Part shown: one piece after another, positions 8,738 through 22,166 of the stretch
Layout: each line of letters opens with the position of its first letter
How positions within the stretch are numbered: the first letter of the stretch is position 1
From: Gemmatimonadota bacterium
Lineage (GTDB): Bacteria > Gemmatimonadota > Gemmatimonadetes > Gemmatimonadales > Gemmatimonadaceae
Assembly: GCA_031127225.1 (NCBI GenBank)
Contig: JARIEV010000010.1
Span: 1-44,339, forward strand
Direction: 5' to 3'
Length of the DNA stretch: 44,339 bases
Notes under the pieces: generated by a model
Database searches by the model: none
What the model saw: only the letters and a program-made list of their open reading frames with translations
What the model was told of the DNA's origin: nothing
Position numbers and translations under genes: made by a program

Positions 8738-9850
8738 TCAATGTCCAAAGAAGGAGCGTACCGCATCGATCACTTCATCGAGCTGTGCGGTGGACAGCTC
8801 AGGAAACACCGGCAGAGACAGGACCTCACGCGATGCGCGCTCCGACTCGGGGCACTGGCCTTCGCGGTACCCGAGATAGGCAAAGCACGGCTGCAGATGC
8901 AGCGGGAGCGGATAGTAGATCGAACACCCGATCCCTCTCTCTTTCAAGTGCGCCTGAAGTGCATCGCGCGCCGGCACACGGACCGTGTACTGGTTGTAGA
9001 TCGACGTGTTGGCCGGGTCGATATAGGGCGTGGTGAGTTCACCAAGATCGGCGAAGGCGGCATCATAGTAGGCGGCGTTGCGACGACGCGCCGCGCTCCA
9101 CGATTCGAGGTGCGGCAGTTTCGCGCGCAGCACAGCCGCCTGAAGTGCATCAAGGCGACTGTTGTATCCGACGATCTCGTGGAAATAGGTGCGACGGCTG
9201 CCATGCGTGCGCAGCTTCAACAGCGCCTCAAACAGCGCCTCGTCCTGCGTGACCATCATCCCGCCGTCGCCATACCCGCCGAGATTCTTGGACGGGAAGA
9301 AGCTGTAGGTTCCGATTGCCGCGGCCTGACCGGCCATCACGCGCTGTCCGTCGATGAGGCGGCTGGCGCCGATGGACTGCGCCGCGTCTTCAATGACCGG
9401 ACGACCCTGGGCCGCGGCGATGACCTGTTCGATCGGCGCCATCTGCCCGAAGAGATCGACGGCGATGACCGCCTTCGTGCTGCCCTGCACCGCGGCGTGC
9501 ACCGCGTCGGGCGCGATGTTGAAGGTGCGAGGATCGATATCCACGAAGACCGGCCGGGCGCCGACGTTGTGGACCGCACCAGCCGTCGCAAAGAACGTGA
9601 ACGGGGTCGTAACGACCTCGTCGCCATGCCCGACGTCCAGCGCGCGCAACGCCAGCAGAAGTGCGTCGGTGCCGTTCGCGCAGCCAACGGCGTACTTGAC
9701 CTGCGATAAGCCGGCGACGCTGCATTCCAGCTGCGCGACGGGATCACCGAGGATAAATGCCTGCTGATCGACGACATCCATAACCGCGGCGACGACTTCG
9801 TCGCGGATGGTGGCGTGCTGGGCCTTGAGGTCGAGAAGAGGAACGGCCAT
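8738..9850 (-). CDS. wbpE: PLP aminotransferase, DegT/DnrJ/EryC1/StrS family (WbpE type)
   Basis: A 370-residue aminotransferase. In the WbpA-B-E-D pathway WbpE moves an amino group from glutamate to C3 of UDP-3-keto-GlcNAcA, giving UDP-GlcNAc3NA. The PLP-binding lysine is Lys188 in SFFPSKNLGGYGDGG, and the DAAQS phosphate/ring contact is at 155-159. The N-terminal MAVPLLDLKAQ start is typical. The neighbours wbpB (11 bases upstream) and wbpA (10 bases downstream) make the WbpE role likely; without them only the wider sugar-aminotransferase family could be stated. Confidence 0.92.
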   Translation of the reverse strand: MAVPLLDLKAQHATIRDEVVAAVMDVVDQQAFILGDPVAQLECSVAGLSQVKYAVGCANGTDALLLALRALDVGHGDEVVTTPFTFFATAGAVHNVGARPVFVDIDPRTFNIAPDAVHAAVQGSTKAVIAVDLFGQMAPIEQVIAAAQGRPVIEDAAQSIGASRLIDGQRVMAGQAAAIGTYSFFPSKNLGGYGDGGMMVTQDEALFEALLKLRTHGSRRTYFHEIVGYNSRLDALQAAVLRAKLPHLESWSAARRRNAAYYDAAFADLGELTTPYIDPANTSIYNQYTVRVPARDALQAHLKERGIGCSIYYPLPLHLQPCFAYLGYREGQCPESERASREVLSLPVFPELSTAQLDEVIDAVRSFFGH

Positions 9851-9861
9851 GACCGATTGGT

Positions 9862-10923
9862 TCAGGTGTTAACGCGGAGCGGAAGCGGCACATCCCGCCC
9901 CGTTTTTGCCGATTCGTAGATGCCAAGAATCAGTTCGAGCGACTTCCGACCGGCGCGGCCGTCCGTATCAGGGCGCGCGCTACCGCGCAGCACCGCCTCG
10001 ACGTTCTGGTAGTACCCCTCATGGCCGAAACCGTACACGCTCGTGGGGTTGGTGTTCGCCTGCTCGACGAACTTGTCGTCGTCGTCGTAATCGGCGAAGG
10101 TCCAGTGTTCGACCTTGTTCACGGCCGTCCCACCGATCTTGACGCTCCCCTTCTCGCCGAGGATGGTGATGGATCCCTCCAGATTGCGCGGGAAGGTGAG
10201 CATGGTGACTTCGATGACGCCGATGGCACCGGACCGGAACTTGAGCACGGCAGCACCGCTGTCTTCGGCCTCGATCCGGCGGGCGAGCGTTGCCGTCTTC
10301 GCCATGACGCTCTCCACCGGGCCAACCAGCCACTGCATGAGATCGACGTAGTGCGACGCCTGATTCATGAACGCACCGCCGTCGAACTCCCACGTGCCAC
10401 GCCACGGCGCCTGATCGTAGTAATCCTGCGGACGTGTCCATCGTACGGTGCAGTTTGCCATGTAGATCCGGCCAAACCGACCGCGATCGATCGCGCGCTT
10501 GAGCAGCACAATGGGCGGATTGAGGCGGTTTTGCTTGACGACGAACAGATGGACCTGCTGGTCGTCACACGCCTGCACCAAGGCGTCCGCCGCCGACAGC
10601 GAAATCGCCATCGGCTTTTCGGACACGACGTGCCGGCCAGCCCGAGCGGCCTGGATCCCATGCTGCGGATGTAGCCCCGACGGTGTAGCAATGATCACGG
10701 CATCGCTGGGCACCTCGGCGAGCATGCGGTCGAATGCCGTGAACCAGGGCACGCCGTACCGGGTGCCTGCCTCCTGCGCCCGCTCGGCCACGATGTCACA
10801 AACGGCCACCAATTCGAACCCGGACAACTTTGCAAGTGCGTCGAAGTGGTTCTTGCTGATGCGGCCGCATCCGAGCAGCGCGACCCGAATGCGCTCGCCC
10901 GCCGGAATGCTTTTCTCGGTCAT
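9862..10923 (-). CDS. wbpB: Gfo/Idh/MocA oxidoreductase (WbpB type)
   Basis: A 353-residue NAD-dependent oxidoreductase. WbpB oxidises C3 of UDP-GlcNAcA to the 3-keto sugar used by WbpE. The Rossmann motif is GCGRISKNH (residues 18-26). The family SEKP motif at 101-104 carries the conserved Lys103, and the C-terminal dimer sheet contains the [14 protein letters not shown] substrate-pocket segment, with its His. Its ATG overlaps the wbpD stop in an ATGA (10920-10923), which implies coupled translation. In this pathway family NAD+ is recycled with 2-oxoglutarate; nothing in the sequence adds to that. Confidence 0.92.
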   Translation of the reverse strand: MTEKSIPAGERIRVALLGCGRISKNHFDALAKLSGFELVAVCDIVAERAQEAGTRYGVPWFTAFDRMLAEVPSDAVIIATPSGLHPQHGIQAARAGRHVVSEKPMAISLSAADALVQACDDQQVHLFVVKQNRLNPPIVLLKRAIDRGRFGRIYMANCTVRWTRPQDYYDQAPWRGTWEFDGGAFMNQASHYVDLMQWLVGPVESVMAKTATLARRIEAEDSGAAVLKFRSGAIGVIEVTMLTFPRNLEGSITILGEKGSVKIGGTAVNKVEHWTFADYDDDDKFVEQANTNPTSVYGFGHEGYYQNVEAVLRGSARPDTDGRAGRKSLELILGIYESAKTGRDVPLPLRVNT

Positions 10924-11584
10924 GCCGTCTCCTGTAGGCGAACCACCACGTCACCATGGCGTTCGTAGCGGATATCGGTGCCAGGACAACGCAGGATTTC
11001 GTGATGGCCTTCAGCCCCGGCGATACTGAGCGACTCGAGCTTGTGTCCGTCTTCAGACATCCAGCCGATGCGCTGTGCCGGTACCCCCACCACGAGAGCG
11101 TAGTCAGGGATGTCGCGGTTGATCACAGCACCTGCCCCAATGAACGCAAAGCGCCCGATCGTAACGCCGCAGACCACGGTGGCATTCGCCCCGATGGTAG
11201 CTCCGCGCCGCACGAGCGTGCGGCGATACTCGTTTTTCCGGGACACCGCGCTACGCGGATTGTAGACGTTGGTAAAGACCATCGACGGTCCACAAAACAC
11301 ATCGGCCTCAAGCTCCACGCCTTCGTACAGCGAGACGTTGTTCTGGATCTTGGCATTCTCGCCCACGACGACGCCGTTCATCACCACCACGTTCTGTCCG
11401 AGCGAGCAGCGCGCTCCGATCTCGGCACCGCCGAGCACGTGGCAGAAATGCCAGACCCGTGTACCGGCACCGATGATCGCGCCGGCATCGACGTAGGCGG
11501 ATTCATGGACGAGCGCGCCCTCGCCGAGTACGACCCCGAGGGCCACGCGTCCGGCACCGGCTACGCCAACCATGCCGGGGATGC

Positions 11585-11588
<4 letters not shown>
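10920..11588 (-). CDS. wbpD: UDP-3-amino-GlcNAcA N-acetyltransferase, left-handed beta-helix (WbpD type)
   Basis: A 222-residue acetyltransferase that uses acetyl-CoA to acetylate the 3-amino group made by WbpE, giving UDP-GlcNAc3NAcA. Hexapeptide repeats (I/V-G-A and V-x-I-G patterns) run from about residue 18 to 165 and form a left-handed beta-helix. The asparagine-rich turn [10 protein letters not shown] and the [14 protein letters not shown] loop are family hallmarks. The start is uncertain. A GTG at 11588 overlaps the carB stop as GTGA and fits the coupling seen elsewhere here; an ATG at 11573 is the alternative. The C-terminus is about 30 residues longer than short WbpD proteins. No WbpI-type epimerase is in the window. 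Confidence 0.88.
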
Positions 11589-14840
<3,252 letters not shown>

Positions 14841-14857
<17 letters not shown>

Positions 14858-15788
14858 GAAGAAGGTCGTCGATGATGTCGTCGAAGGAGCGCGTGGCGGA
14901 CCATCCGGTGGCGCGCTGCAATTTGTGCGAATCCCCAACCAGCACGGGGACGTCGACCGGGCGCACCAGCGCAGGATCTTCGACGGGCGTCGCCTGCACC
15001 GCGGCACGCGCCAGTACCCGCTCGAGGATCTGCTGCACCGACCATCCGGTGCCGCTGGCCACGTTGTACGCCTCGCCAGGCGTCCCCCGTCGGCAGAGTG
15101 AAATATATGCCGCAACGACGTCGCTCACATGGAGAAAATCGCGTATCGGCGTACGATTTCCGACCGGCATCAGGGTACCGGCCGGTGCGTCACGCAGGGT
15201 CACTGCGCGCTGGACCAGCGCCGGCAGGAGAAACCGGGACGGCTGCCCGCGACCGCTGTGGTTGAAGCTGCGCGCGACGAGCACTTTGAGACCCGATGCC
15301 CGCCAGTACTGCAGGGCCGCGACCTCCTGCGCTGCTTTGGTAGCGGCATAGACGGTGCGTGGCGCCTGCACCGCGTCTTCGGTGAGCGGGATCTGGTGCG
15401 AATCGTGACGGCCGTACTGTTCGGCGCTACCGACGATCAACACGGTGGGGTCGATGAGCTGCGCATCCCGGGCCCGGCCAAGCTCGTGGAGGAGCCGCAC
15501 GGTGGCCGTGACATTGACGTCCCACGCGAGGGCGGGATCGGCGGCGGCGGTCGGCAGATGCGAGATCGCCGCGAGGTGAACCACCGTATCCGGACGCGCC
15601 GCGGCCACCGCCGCCTCGACATAGCCGGGATCACGCAGGTCCCCATAGATCCACGACGCGAGGGCGCGCCCGTCTCCGGGGGCGTCATCAGTGGCCAGCG
15701 CGGTCACGTGGAGCCCCTGGCCGCTCAACGCCTCGAGGAGATGCGTGCCGACGAAACCGGCCGCACCGGTCACGAGCACCCGCTTCAC
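14841..15788 (-). CDS. rmd: GDP-4-keto-6-deoxy-D-mannose reductase
   Basis: A 315-residue extended SDR that reduces the Gmd product at C4 to GDP-D-rhamnose. The Rossmann motif TGAAGFVG is at 7-14, and the catalytic Tyr-x3-Lys appears as VYAATKAAQ. The GSAEQYG strand supplies the active-site Ser. The GTG at 15788, 7 bases after the gmd stop, gives the normal RVLVTGAAG opening; a TTG further upstream (15821) would add eleven atypical residues. The assignment rests on the family pattern ([26 protein letters not shown]) and on the adjacent gmd. A GDP-fucose synthase-like role is less likely, because that family also has epimerase residues that I do not see. Confidence 0.88.
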
Positions 15789-15795
15789 GGCGTGG

Positions 15796-17096
<1,301 letters not shown>

Positions 17097-17107
17097 GTCC
17101 GATATCC

Positions 17108-17464
17108 TCAGCTCTGGACCAATTCGATCCGCGCCATCTCCGCACCGTCACCCTTGCGGTGGCCGGTTTTGAGAATGCGCGTATAGCCGCCCGGCCGCGT
17201 GGCAAACATGGGGCCGATTTCCTGGAACAGCTTGTCGGCCGCCTCACGCTTGTGGACGTGCTTGCCGGCCAGGCGGCGCGCGTGGAGCGTGCCGGTCCGG
17301 GCCTTGGTGATCAGCTTCTCAACGAAGGGGCGGAGTTCTTTCGCCTTCGCCTCAGTCGTTTCGATCGCACCCTGCTCAATGAGCGAGGTTGCGAGGTTGC
17401 GAAGCAGCGCGAGGCGCTGCTCACTCGTCCGCCGAAGTTGGCGGTTTGCCTTGCGATGGCGCAT
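17108..17464 (-). CDS. rplQ: 50S ribosomal protein L17
   Basis: A 118-residue large-subunit protein. The N-terminal [24 protein letters not shown] block and the [21 protein letters not shown]-terminal block are the L17 signatures, and the length is normal. It starts 5 bases after the rpoA stop, the canonical rpoA-rplQ order. Confidence 0.97.
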   Translation of the reverse strand: MRHRKANRQLRRTSEQRLALLRNLATSLIEQGAIETTEAKAKELRPFVEKLITKARTGTLHARRLAGKHVHKREAADKLFQEIGPMFATRPGGYTRILKTGHRKGDGAEMARIELVQS

Positions 17465-17469
17465 GGGAA

Positions 17470-18543
17470 TTACTCCTCGTCGTCTTCGTCGTCGGGCGCG
17501 TTCTCGGCCGCGCGGCTGGGCGGGGTGCCCATATCGAGGATGCGCACACCGTCGGTGCTTTCCTCGTAACGCATGCCGAAATTGAGCCCTTCCTTCTCGA
17601 GCAGCGCGGCGATTTCCTGCAGAGACTTCTTGCCGAAGTTCTTGACCTGCAGAATCTGCGCCTCAGTCTGGCGGACCAGATCGCCGAGCGAGCGGATGTT
17701 CGAGTTCTTGAGTGAATTGACCGAGCGAACCGAGAGTTCGAGATCGTCGATCGGAGTGCGGAACAGTTCGGCCAGACGGAGCGCGTCGCTGTTGGAGCCG
17801 TCGCCACCCGCGCCGGGCTGTGCCGAGGCTGAGGACCCGAAGCCCACAAAGTACTGGAAGTGGGTCTGGGCCAGCGCCGCAGCGTAGCTCACCGCTTCCT
17901 CGGGCGACATCGTGCCGTTGGTTTCGACGGTCAGCGTGAGACGGTCATAGTCGGTACGCTGTCCGACGCGCGTCTCAGAGACGGCGAAGTTGACGCGACG
18001 TACCGGGCTGTAGATGGCATCGATCCGCACCACGTCGACGGAGAGATTCTTGTCGGCGGGATGCTGATCGCTCTCGATGTAACCGCGACCCTTGTTCACG
18101 TAGAGCTCGAGGTTGAAATCGCGCTCGTCGGTGATGGTGAAGAGGTGATGCGTCGGGTCGATGACCCGGGCGCCACCGCTGACCTGGATATCGGCGGCCG
18201 TCACGGTACCCGGGCCCGACTTGGCGATGCGGAGCACGGTCTGCTCGACATCGTCGGGAAGGGCGAGCGTGAGAGTCTTGAGATTCCCGATGATCTGGTG
18301 CACGTCTTCCACGACCCCGCCGATGGTCTGGTGCTCATGCACCACCCCTTCGATACGGAACGCCCACACGGCGGAGCCACGGAGCGACGACAGGAGCAGT
18401 CGGCGCATCGCGTTGCCCAGCGTGTGCCCGAAACCGCGTTCGAGCGGCTGCAGACGGAATTCGGCCAGATTGGGCGTGTCCTCGCGCTTGGTGGCTTCAA
18501 CAAGCTGCGGGCGAACCAGCCCTGAAAGATCGATCGTTGCCAT
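17470..18543 (-). CDS. rpoA: DNA-directed RNA polymerase alpha subunit
   Basis: The alpha subunit (357 residues, slightly longer than the usual 310-340) dimerises to nucleate RNA polymerase assembly and contacts promoters and activators. The N-terminal domain contains [23 protein letters not shown]-type sequence at about 32-54. A Gly/Ala-rich flexible linker lies near 240-262. The C-terminal domain has the helix-hairpin-helix residues [10 protein letters not shown] and [10 protein letters not shown]. No good Shine-Dalgarno site precedes the ATG at 18543; a 141-base spacer rich in hairpins separates it from rpsD. It is followed closely by rplQ. Confidence 0.98.
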   Translation of the reverse strand: MATIDLSGLVRPQLVEATKREDTPNLAEFRLQPLERGFGHTLGNAMRRLLLSSLRGSAVWAFRIEGVVHEHQTIGGVVEDVHQIIGNLKTLTLALPDDVEQTVLRIAKSGPGTVTAADIQVSGGARVIDPTHHLFTITDERDFNLELYVNKGRGYIESDQHPADKNLSVDVVRIDAIYSPVRRVNFAVSETRVGQRTDYDRLTLTVETNGTMSPEEAVSYAAALAQTHFQYFVGFGSSASAQPGAGGDGSNSDALRLAELFRTPIDDLELSVRSVNSLKNSNIRSLGDLVRQTEAQILQVKNFGKKSLQEIAALLEKEGLNFGMRYEESTDGVRILDMGTPPSRAAENAPDDEDDEE

Positions 18544-18568
18544 GAGGTTCGAAATAGTGAAGTGGTCA

Positions 18569-18671
18569 CACCGGCGATGTTCGCCGGTGACGCGCTACCC
18601 CGCCCCGAACGCGCGGTAGCCCCGTAGAGGGGTTCGGGCCCCGACCGCCGGTGGAGCAGTGCTCCACCGGC
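18569..18671 (-). promoter_or_regulatory. Hairpin-rich spacer between rpsD and rpoA
   Basis: The 141-base gap between rpsD and rpoA is the longest inside this operon. It holds three inverted repeats: 8 bp at 18569-18576/18582-18589; 7 bp at 18604-18610/18632-18638 enclosing a CCCC/GGGG hairpin; and a perfect 11 bp at 18647-18657/18661-18671 with a 3-base loop. None is followed by a T-tract. They may tune rpoA expression or RNA processing; that is inference. Confidence 0.45.
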
Positions 18672-18684
18672 TGTAAACGATGTC

Positions 18685-19320
18685 TTACTTGGAGTACAGT
18701 TCGACGACGAGCTGTTCCTGCGCGGCGAGCGGAATGGCCTGGCGCTGCGGCTTCTCGAGCACGCGACCGCTAAACGATTCCTTGTCGACCGCGATCCACG
18801 CCAGCGACGCGCCACGGGCCGCCTGTTCCATGGCGGACATCACGAGCACCAGCTCGCGCGACGACTGCTTGACACGGACTTCTTCACCCGGGCGCACCTG
18901 ATACGACGGGATGTCGAGCAGGCGACCCTTCACCTCAATGTGACGGTGACGGATGAGCTGACGCGCGGCCTTGCGGCTGGGCGCGAAACCCATGCGATAC
19001 ACGATGTTGTCCAGACGCGTTTCGAGCGCGGCCAACAGGTTGTGACCGGCGATGCCCGGCGCGGACGCCACACGCTCAAATGTGTTGCGGAACTGCTTCT
19101 CGCTGATGCCGTAGATGCGCTTGATCTTCTGCTTCTCGCGCAACTGCTTGGAGAACTCGGACGCCTTCTTGCGACGCGCCGTGGCCTGACCGTGCTGACC
19201 CGGGGCGTACGGACGACGCTCCACGGGGCACTTTTCGGTGAAGCACTTGGTGCCCTTCAGAAAGAGCTTGGCGCCCTCGCGACGGCACTGACGGCAGCTG
19301 GGACCAGTATAACGGGCCAT
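18685..19320 (-). CDS. rpsD: 30S ribosomal protein S4
   Basis: A 211-residue primary rRNA-binding protein of the small subunit. Cys9, Cys12, Cys26 and Cys31 form the zinc site of the C+ form of S4. The S4 RNA-binding domain begins near residue 98 (ETRLDNIVYRMGFAPSRKAARQLI). It starts 3 bases after the rpsK stop. In other bacteria S4 represses its own operon by binding the mRNA leader; the rpmJ leader described here is a place to look for such a site. Confidence 0.98.
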   Translation of the reverse strand: MARYTGPSCRQCRREGAKLFLKGTKCFTEKCPVERRPYAPGQHGQATARRKKASEFSKQLREKQKIKRIYGISEKQFRNTFERVASAPGIAGHNLLAALETRLDNIVYRMGFAPSRKAARQLIRHRHIEVKGRLLDIPSYQVRPGEEVRVKQSSRELVLVMSAMEQAARGASLAWIAVDKESFSGRVLEKPQRQAIPLAAQEQLVVELYSK

Positions 19321-19323
19321 GTC

Positions 19324-19701
19324 TTAGACCCTCCGACGCTTGGGGGGACGGCAGCCGTTGTGCGGGATCGGAGTGACGTCGCGGATGGACTTCACCTGGA
19401 GGCCAGCCGCGGCGAGCGCCTGAATGGCGGACTCACGACCACTGCCCGGACCCTGCACCCGCACGTGCACGCGGCGCACGCCGAGCGTGAGCGCTTCGCG
19501 CGCGCACTGCTCGGACGCCACCGTGGCGGCGAACGGCGTGGACTTCTTCGACCCCTTGAAGCCCGCCTTGCCGGCGGAGCCCCACGACACCGTGTTGCCG
19601 TGCATATCGGTGATCGTGATGGTCGTGTTGTTGAACGTGGCGCTGACGTGGGCGATGCCTTCGGCCTCGACGACGCGCTTGGTCTTCTTTGCGGTAGCCA
19701 T
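19324..19701 (-). CDS. rpsK: 30S ribosomal protein S11
   Basis: A 125-residue protein of the small-subunit platform. [20 protein letters not shown] and the C-terminal [18 protein letters not shown] are diagnostic. It lies 3 bases past rpsM and 3 before rpsD, the usual rpsM-rpsK-rpsD order. Confidence 0.98.
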   Translation of the reverse strand: MATAKKTKRVVEAEGIAHVSATFNNTTITITDMHGNTVSWGSAGKAGFKGSKKSTPFAATVASEQCAREALTLGVRRVHVRVQGPGSGRESAIQALAAAGLQVKSIRDVTPIPHNGCRPPKRRRV

Positions 19702-19704
19702 GGC

Positions 19705-20082
19705 TTACTTGGTCACCTTCTTCTTGCCCGCGATGGCGCGGCGCGGCCCCTTCTTGGTGCGCGCGTTCGTGTGCGTGCGCTGCCCGCGCACGGGAAGCCC
19801 GCGACGATGGCGCGTGCCACGGTACGAGCCGATGTCCATCAGGCGCTTGATGTTCATCGCGATCTCGGTGCGCAGGGCACCTTCGACGCGAAGATTGCGC
19901 TCGATTTCCTGACGGAGCTTGTTGACGTCCGCGTCATTGAGATCGCGGACACGCTGATCGGGCGAGACGCCCGATGCGGCGAGGATCTTCTGGGCGGTCG
20001 CACGACCGATTCCGAAGATGTAGGTCAGGCCGATCTCAACCTTCTTCTCACGAGGGAGATCGACGCCAGCGATACGTGCCAT
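19705..20082 (-). CDS. rpsM: 30S ribosomal protein S13
   Basis: A 125-residue small-subunit head protein that contacts tRNA and S19. It opens with [21 protein letters not shown] and has the basic C-terminal tail [17 protein letters not shown]. The length is normal. It starts 15 bases after rpmJ. Confidence 0.98.
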   Translation of the reverse strand: MARIAGVDLPREKKVEIGLTYIFGIGRATAQKILAASGVSPDQRVRDLNDADVNKLRQEIERNLRVEGALRTEIAMNIKRLMDIGSYRGTRHRRGLPVRGQRTHTNARTKKGPRRAIAGKKKVTK

Positions 20083-20097
20083 GTTTTACGCTTCCCC

Positions 20098-20214
20098 TCA
20101 GCCCTGACGCTGCTTGTGCTTGGGGTTGCGCTTGCAGATGATGCGAGTCACGCCCTGTCGCTTCACGACTTTGCAGTGCTCACAGATCGGCTTTACGCTG
20201 CTGCGAACTTTCAC
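20098..20214 (-). CDS. rpmJ: 50S ribosomal protein L36
   Basis: A 38-residue large-subunit protein. The translation reads [20 protein letters not shown] and then a short basic tail. Four ligands (two Cys near residues 11 and 14, one Cys near 27, and His near 33) form the zinc ribbon. It starts with GTG at 20214, preceded by AAGGTGA at good spacing. Two hairpins stand immediately upstream of that ribosome site. It opens the operon; the usual neighbours infA, secY and map are not here. Confidence 0.95.
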   Translation of the reverse strand: MKVRSSVKPICEHCKVVKRQGVTRIICKRNPKHKQRQG

Positions 20215-20222
20215 GGGTCACC

Positions 20223-20281
20223 TTGGCGCTCTCGCGCCAACGGAGTCTCCCGCACCGACTTGCGTCGGCCGGCCGGACTCC
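20223..20281 (-). promoter_or_regulatory. Structured leader of the rpmJ operon with two GNRA-loop hairpins
   Basis: Read on the minus strand, the first element is a 6-bp outer stem (20276-20281 with 20242-20247) that encloses a CCGAC/GTCGG hairpin with loop GCAA. The second is a perfect 7-bp stem TTGGCGC/GCGCCAA (20223-20240) with loop GAGA. Both loops fit GNRA. The last stem base pairs touch the AAGGTGA ribosome site of rpmJ. No T-tract follows, so this is not a terminator. A role as an autoregulatory ribosomal-protein leader is inference. Confidence 0.5.
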
Positions 20282-20429
20282 CCATGCGTTCATCGCTCAT
20301 GAAGCATCGTGTCTTCCGCCCCAACATCCGGGACATGACACCGATTCCGCGCACGAGCGAAGCAAATGTGGCCAGCGGATTGGCCTAGAATCTCACCCGA
20401 AAACAGGCAAGACCCTCATCCTAGCGGAC

Positions 20430-21182
20430 TTAGGCCAACCCCGCAAGGGACGCACGGACCGCTGCCATCGCGGCCACCGGGTCGGGCGCTCCGGTCACGG
20501 CCCGCCCGAGGATGAGCCAGCGGGCCCCCGCGTCGGCGGCGGCGCGGGGGGTCATCACCCGGCGCTGGTCGTGCGCCTCGCCGCCATCGAGCCGAATGCC
20601 GGGGATGAGCAATCCCAGGGCGCCCGCGTAGGCCGCGCGCACCGCCGCGGCCTCGTGCCCCGAACAGACGACCCCGGTCCCTCCCCCGGCCGCCACGAGG
20701 CCGGCCAGCCGTACGACCTCGTGGGTAACGTCGAGATGATCGCGCCCCCAGGCGGCGCCGATGCCCGCCGCGTCCATACTGGTCAGGATAGTGACCCCGA
20801 GGATGCCGCATCCTGCCGATCCAGCCCCTGCACCCTCAGCTGCGCCTTCCACCGCGGCGCGGACCATCTCAGTCCCACCGGACGCATGCACGGTGAGCAA
20901 TGACGCGCCGTGCCGGGCCACGCTCCGCGCGGCACCGCGCACGGTGTTCGGGATGTCGTGCAGCTTGAGGTCCACGAACACCGACTTCCCAGCGTCCCGC
21001 AGCCACGCCACGATCGAGGGGCCTTCGGCCGCGAATAACTCAAGGCCGACCTTGTAATAGTCGCACGCTACGCCGAGCTCATCGACAATCCGCTGCGCCC
21101 CGGCCCGGTCGGGGACGTCGAGGGCCACAATGGGGGTGACGGCGGAGGTCTCAGGTAGGTTGCCGTGGGACACGGGGTTCAT
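20430..21182 (-). CDS. pyrF: Orotidine 5'-phosphate decarboxylase
   Basis: A 250-residue enzyme that makes UMP from OMP, the last step of de novo UMP synthesis. The catalytic charge network DxKxxD is at Asp71, Lys73 and Asp76 (DLKLHDIPNTV). The phosphate-binding PGIRLDGG and LILGRAVTGAPDP segments of the TIM barrel are present. The ATG at 21182 overlaps the pyrD stop as ATGA, so I prefer it to a GTG three codons earlier. The spacer of about 215 bases after it leads to the ribosomal operon and shows no clear terminator. Confidence 0.95.
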   Translation of the reverse strand: MNPVSHGNLPETSAVTPIVALDVPDRAGAQRIVDELGVACDYYKVGLELFAAEGPSIVAWLRDAGKSVFVDLKLHDIPNTVRGAARSVARHGASLLTVHASGGTEMVRAAVEGAAEGAGAGSAGCGILGVTILTSMDAAGIGAAWGRDHLDVTHEVVRLAGLVAAGGGTGVVCSGHEAAAVRAAYAGALGLLIPGIRLDGGEAHDQRRVMTPRAAADAGARWLILGRAVTGAPDPVAAMAAVRASLAGLA

Positions 21183-22162
21183 GCGGGCCACTCCAAGGTG
21201 CCGATGACGGTGCTGAGGTCACGCACGCCTTCCCGGTCGGCCCAAGCCGCCAGTTCGCGTGCAATCCGTACGGGCGCACGCGGATCGCGCAGCGCGGCGG
21301 TGCCGACGCCAACCAGCGAGGCGCCGGCCAGCAGATACTGCGCCGCATCGCCCCCCGTGCTGATGCCACCCAGGCCGATGATAGGCACCCCGGGAAGTGC
21401 ACGACTCACCCGCCACGTGGCGAGGAGCCCCAACGGCAGCAGCGCTGGGCCACTCACGCCCCCACTGCCAAAGCCGATTTTCGGCTTGCGGCGTGCGGGA
21501 TCGATGACGAGCCCAGGCATGGTGTTGATCAACGTCAGGCCGGTGGCGCCGTACTCGACGGATACCCGAGCGGCATCTACCACACCGGCGCCGAGGGTTG
21601 GCGAAAGCTTGACGAAGATGGGCCGCGAGGTGACGGCACGGGAGGCGACCACAAGCGCGGCCAGCGCCACCGGATCGGCGCCGAACTCCATGCCGCCGGC
21701 TTTGACGTTCGGGCAACTCACGTTCAGCTCGAACGCATCAATGCCGGGCAAGCCTTCCAAGCCTCCGACGACCCGCTCAAACTCCTCAACGCTGTTGCCC
21801 ACGACGTTGACGATCACCCGGGTACCGGGGTGCGTCCGGTGCAACCACGGCAGGCAGTCAGCGCGCACGGCCTCAAGCCCGGGGTTGGCCAACCCGATGG
21901 CGTTAATCATGCCGCCGGCGAATTCACTGACCCGAAGCGGCGGGGCACCGTGACGCGGCGCGACACTGACGGCCTTGGTGGCGATGCCGCCGAGCGCGGA
22001 AAGATCGAGGACGTCATCCACCTCCTGCCCGAAGCCCGCCGTACCGGCCGCCAGCACCACGGGGTTCCGGAAGACGAGGCCAGCCACGTGAACACCGGGC
22101 CCTCGCGCGGCCGGCGCTACAGATGCGGGCGTCATGCCGGCCGTCGCCGCAGTCGTTGTCAC
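21179..22162 (-). CDS. pyrD: Dihydroorotate dehydrogenase, class 1 (PyrD)
   Basis: A flavoenzyme that oxidises dihydroorotate to orotate. The catalytic base is Cys in ELNVSCPNVK, which places it in class 1 (class 2 uses Ser). The opening VAGLVFRNPVVLAAGTAGFG and the FMN-phosphate segments IGLGGIS and GVGTAAL fit the 1B type. A 1B enzyme would need a PyrK partner, which is not here. The start is uncertain: a GTG at 22162 (327 residues) has GGTGA just upstream and lies 4 bases past the previous stop; an ATG at 22135 would give 318 residues. Its stop overlaps the pyrF start. Confidence 0.92.
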   Translation of the reverse strand: MTTTAATAGMTPASVAPAARGPGVHVAGLVFRNPVVLAAGTAGFGQEVDDVLDLSALGGIATKAVSVAPRHGAPPLRVSEFAGGMINAIGLANPGLEAVRADCLPWLHRTHPGTRVIVNVVGNSVEEFERVVGGLEGLPGIDAFELNVSCPNVKAGGMEFGADPVALAALVVASRAVTSRPIFVKLSPTLGAGVVDAARVSVEYGATGLTLINTMPGLVIDPARRKPKIGFGSGGVSGPALLPLGLLATWRVSRALPGVPIIGLGGISTGGDAAQYLLAGASLVGVGTAALRDPRAPVRIARELAAWADREGVRDLSTVIGTLEWPA

Positions 22163-22166
22163 GAGG

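Noticed and set aside
14858-15115. Upstream extension of carB to 15115
   Set aside because: The added residues are the antiphase reading of rmd and match no CarB N-terminus.
18940-20388. A 482-codon plus-strand frame across the ribosomal genes
   Set aside because: It runs antisense to rpsD, rpsK, rpsM and rpmJ, all unmistakable; codon bias on the minus strand explains the open frame.
20215-20400. Minus-strand frame of about 45 codons ending in a TGA that overlaps the rpmJ GTG
   Set aside because: The overlap looks like coupling, but there is no ribosome site and the product (GRRKSVRETPLARERQ-type) resembles no protein. The region is better explained by two hairpins.
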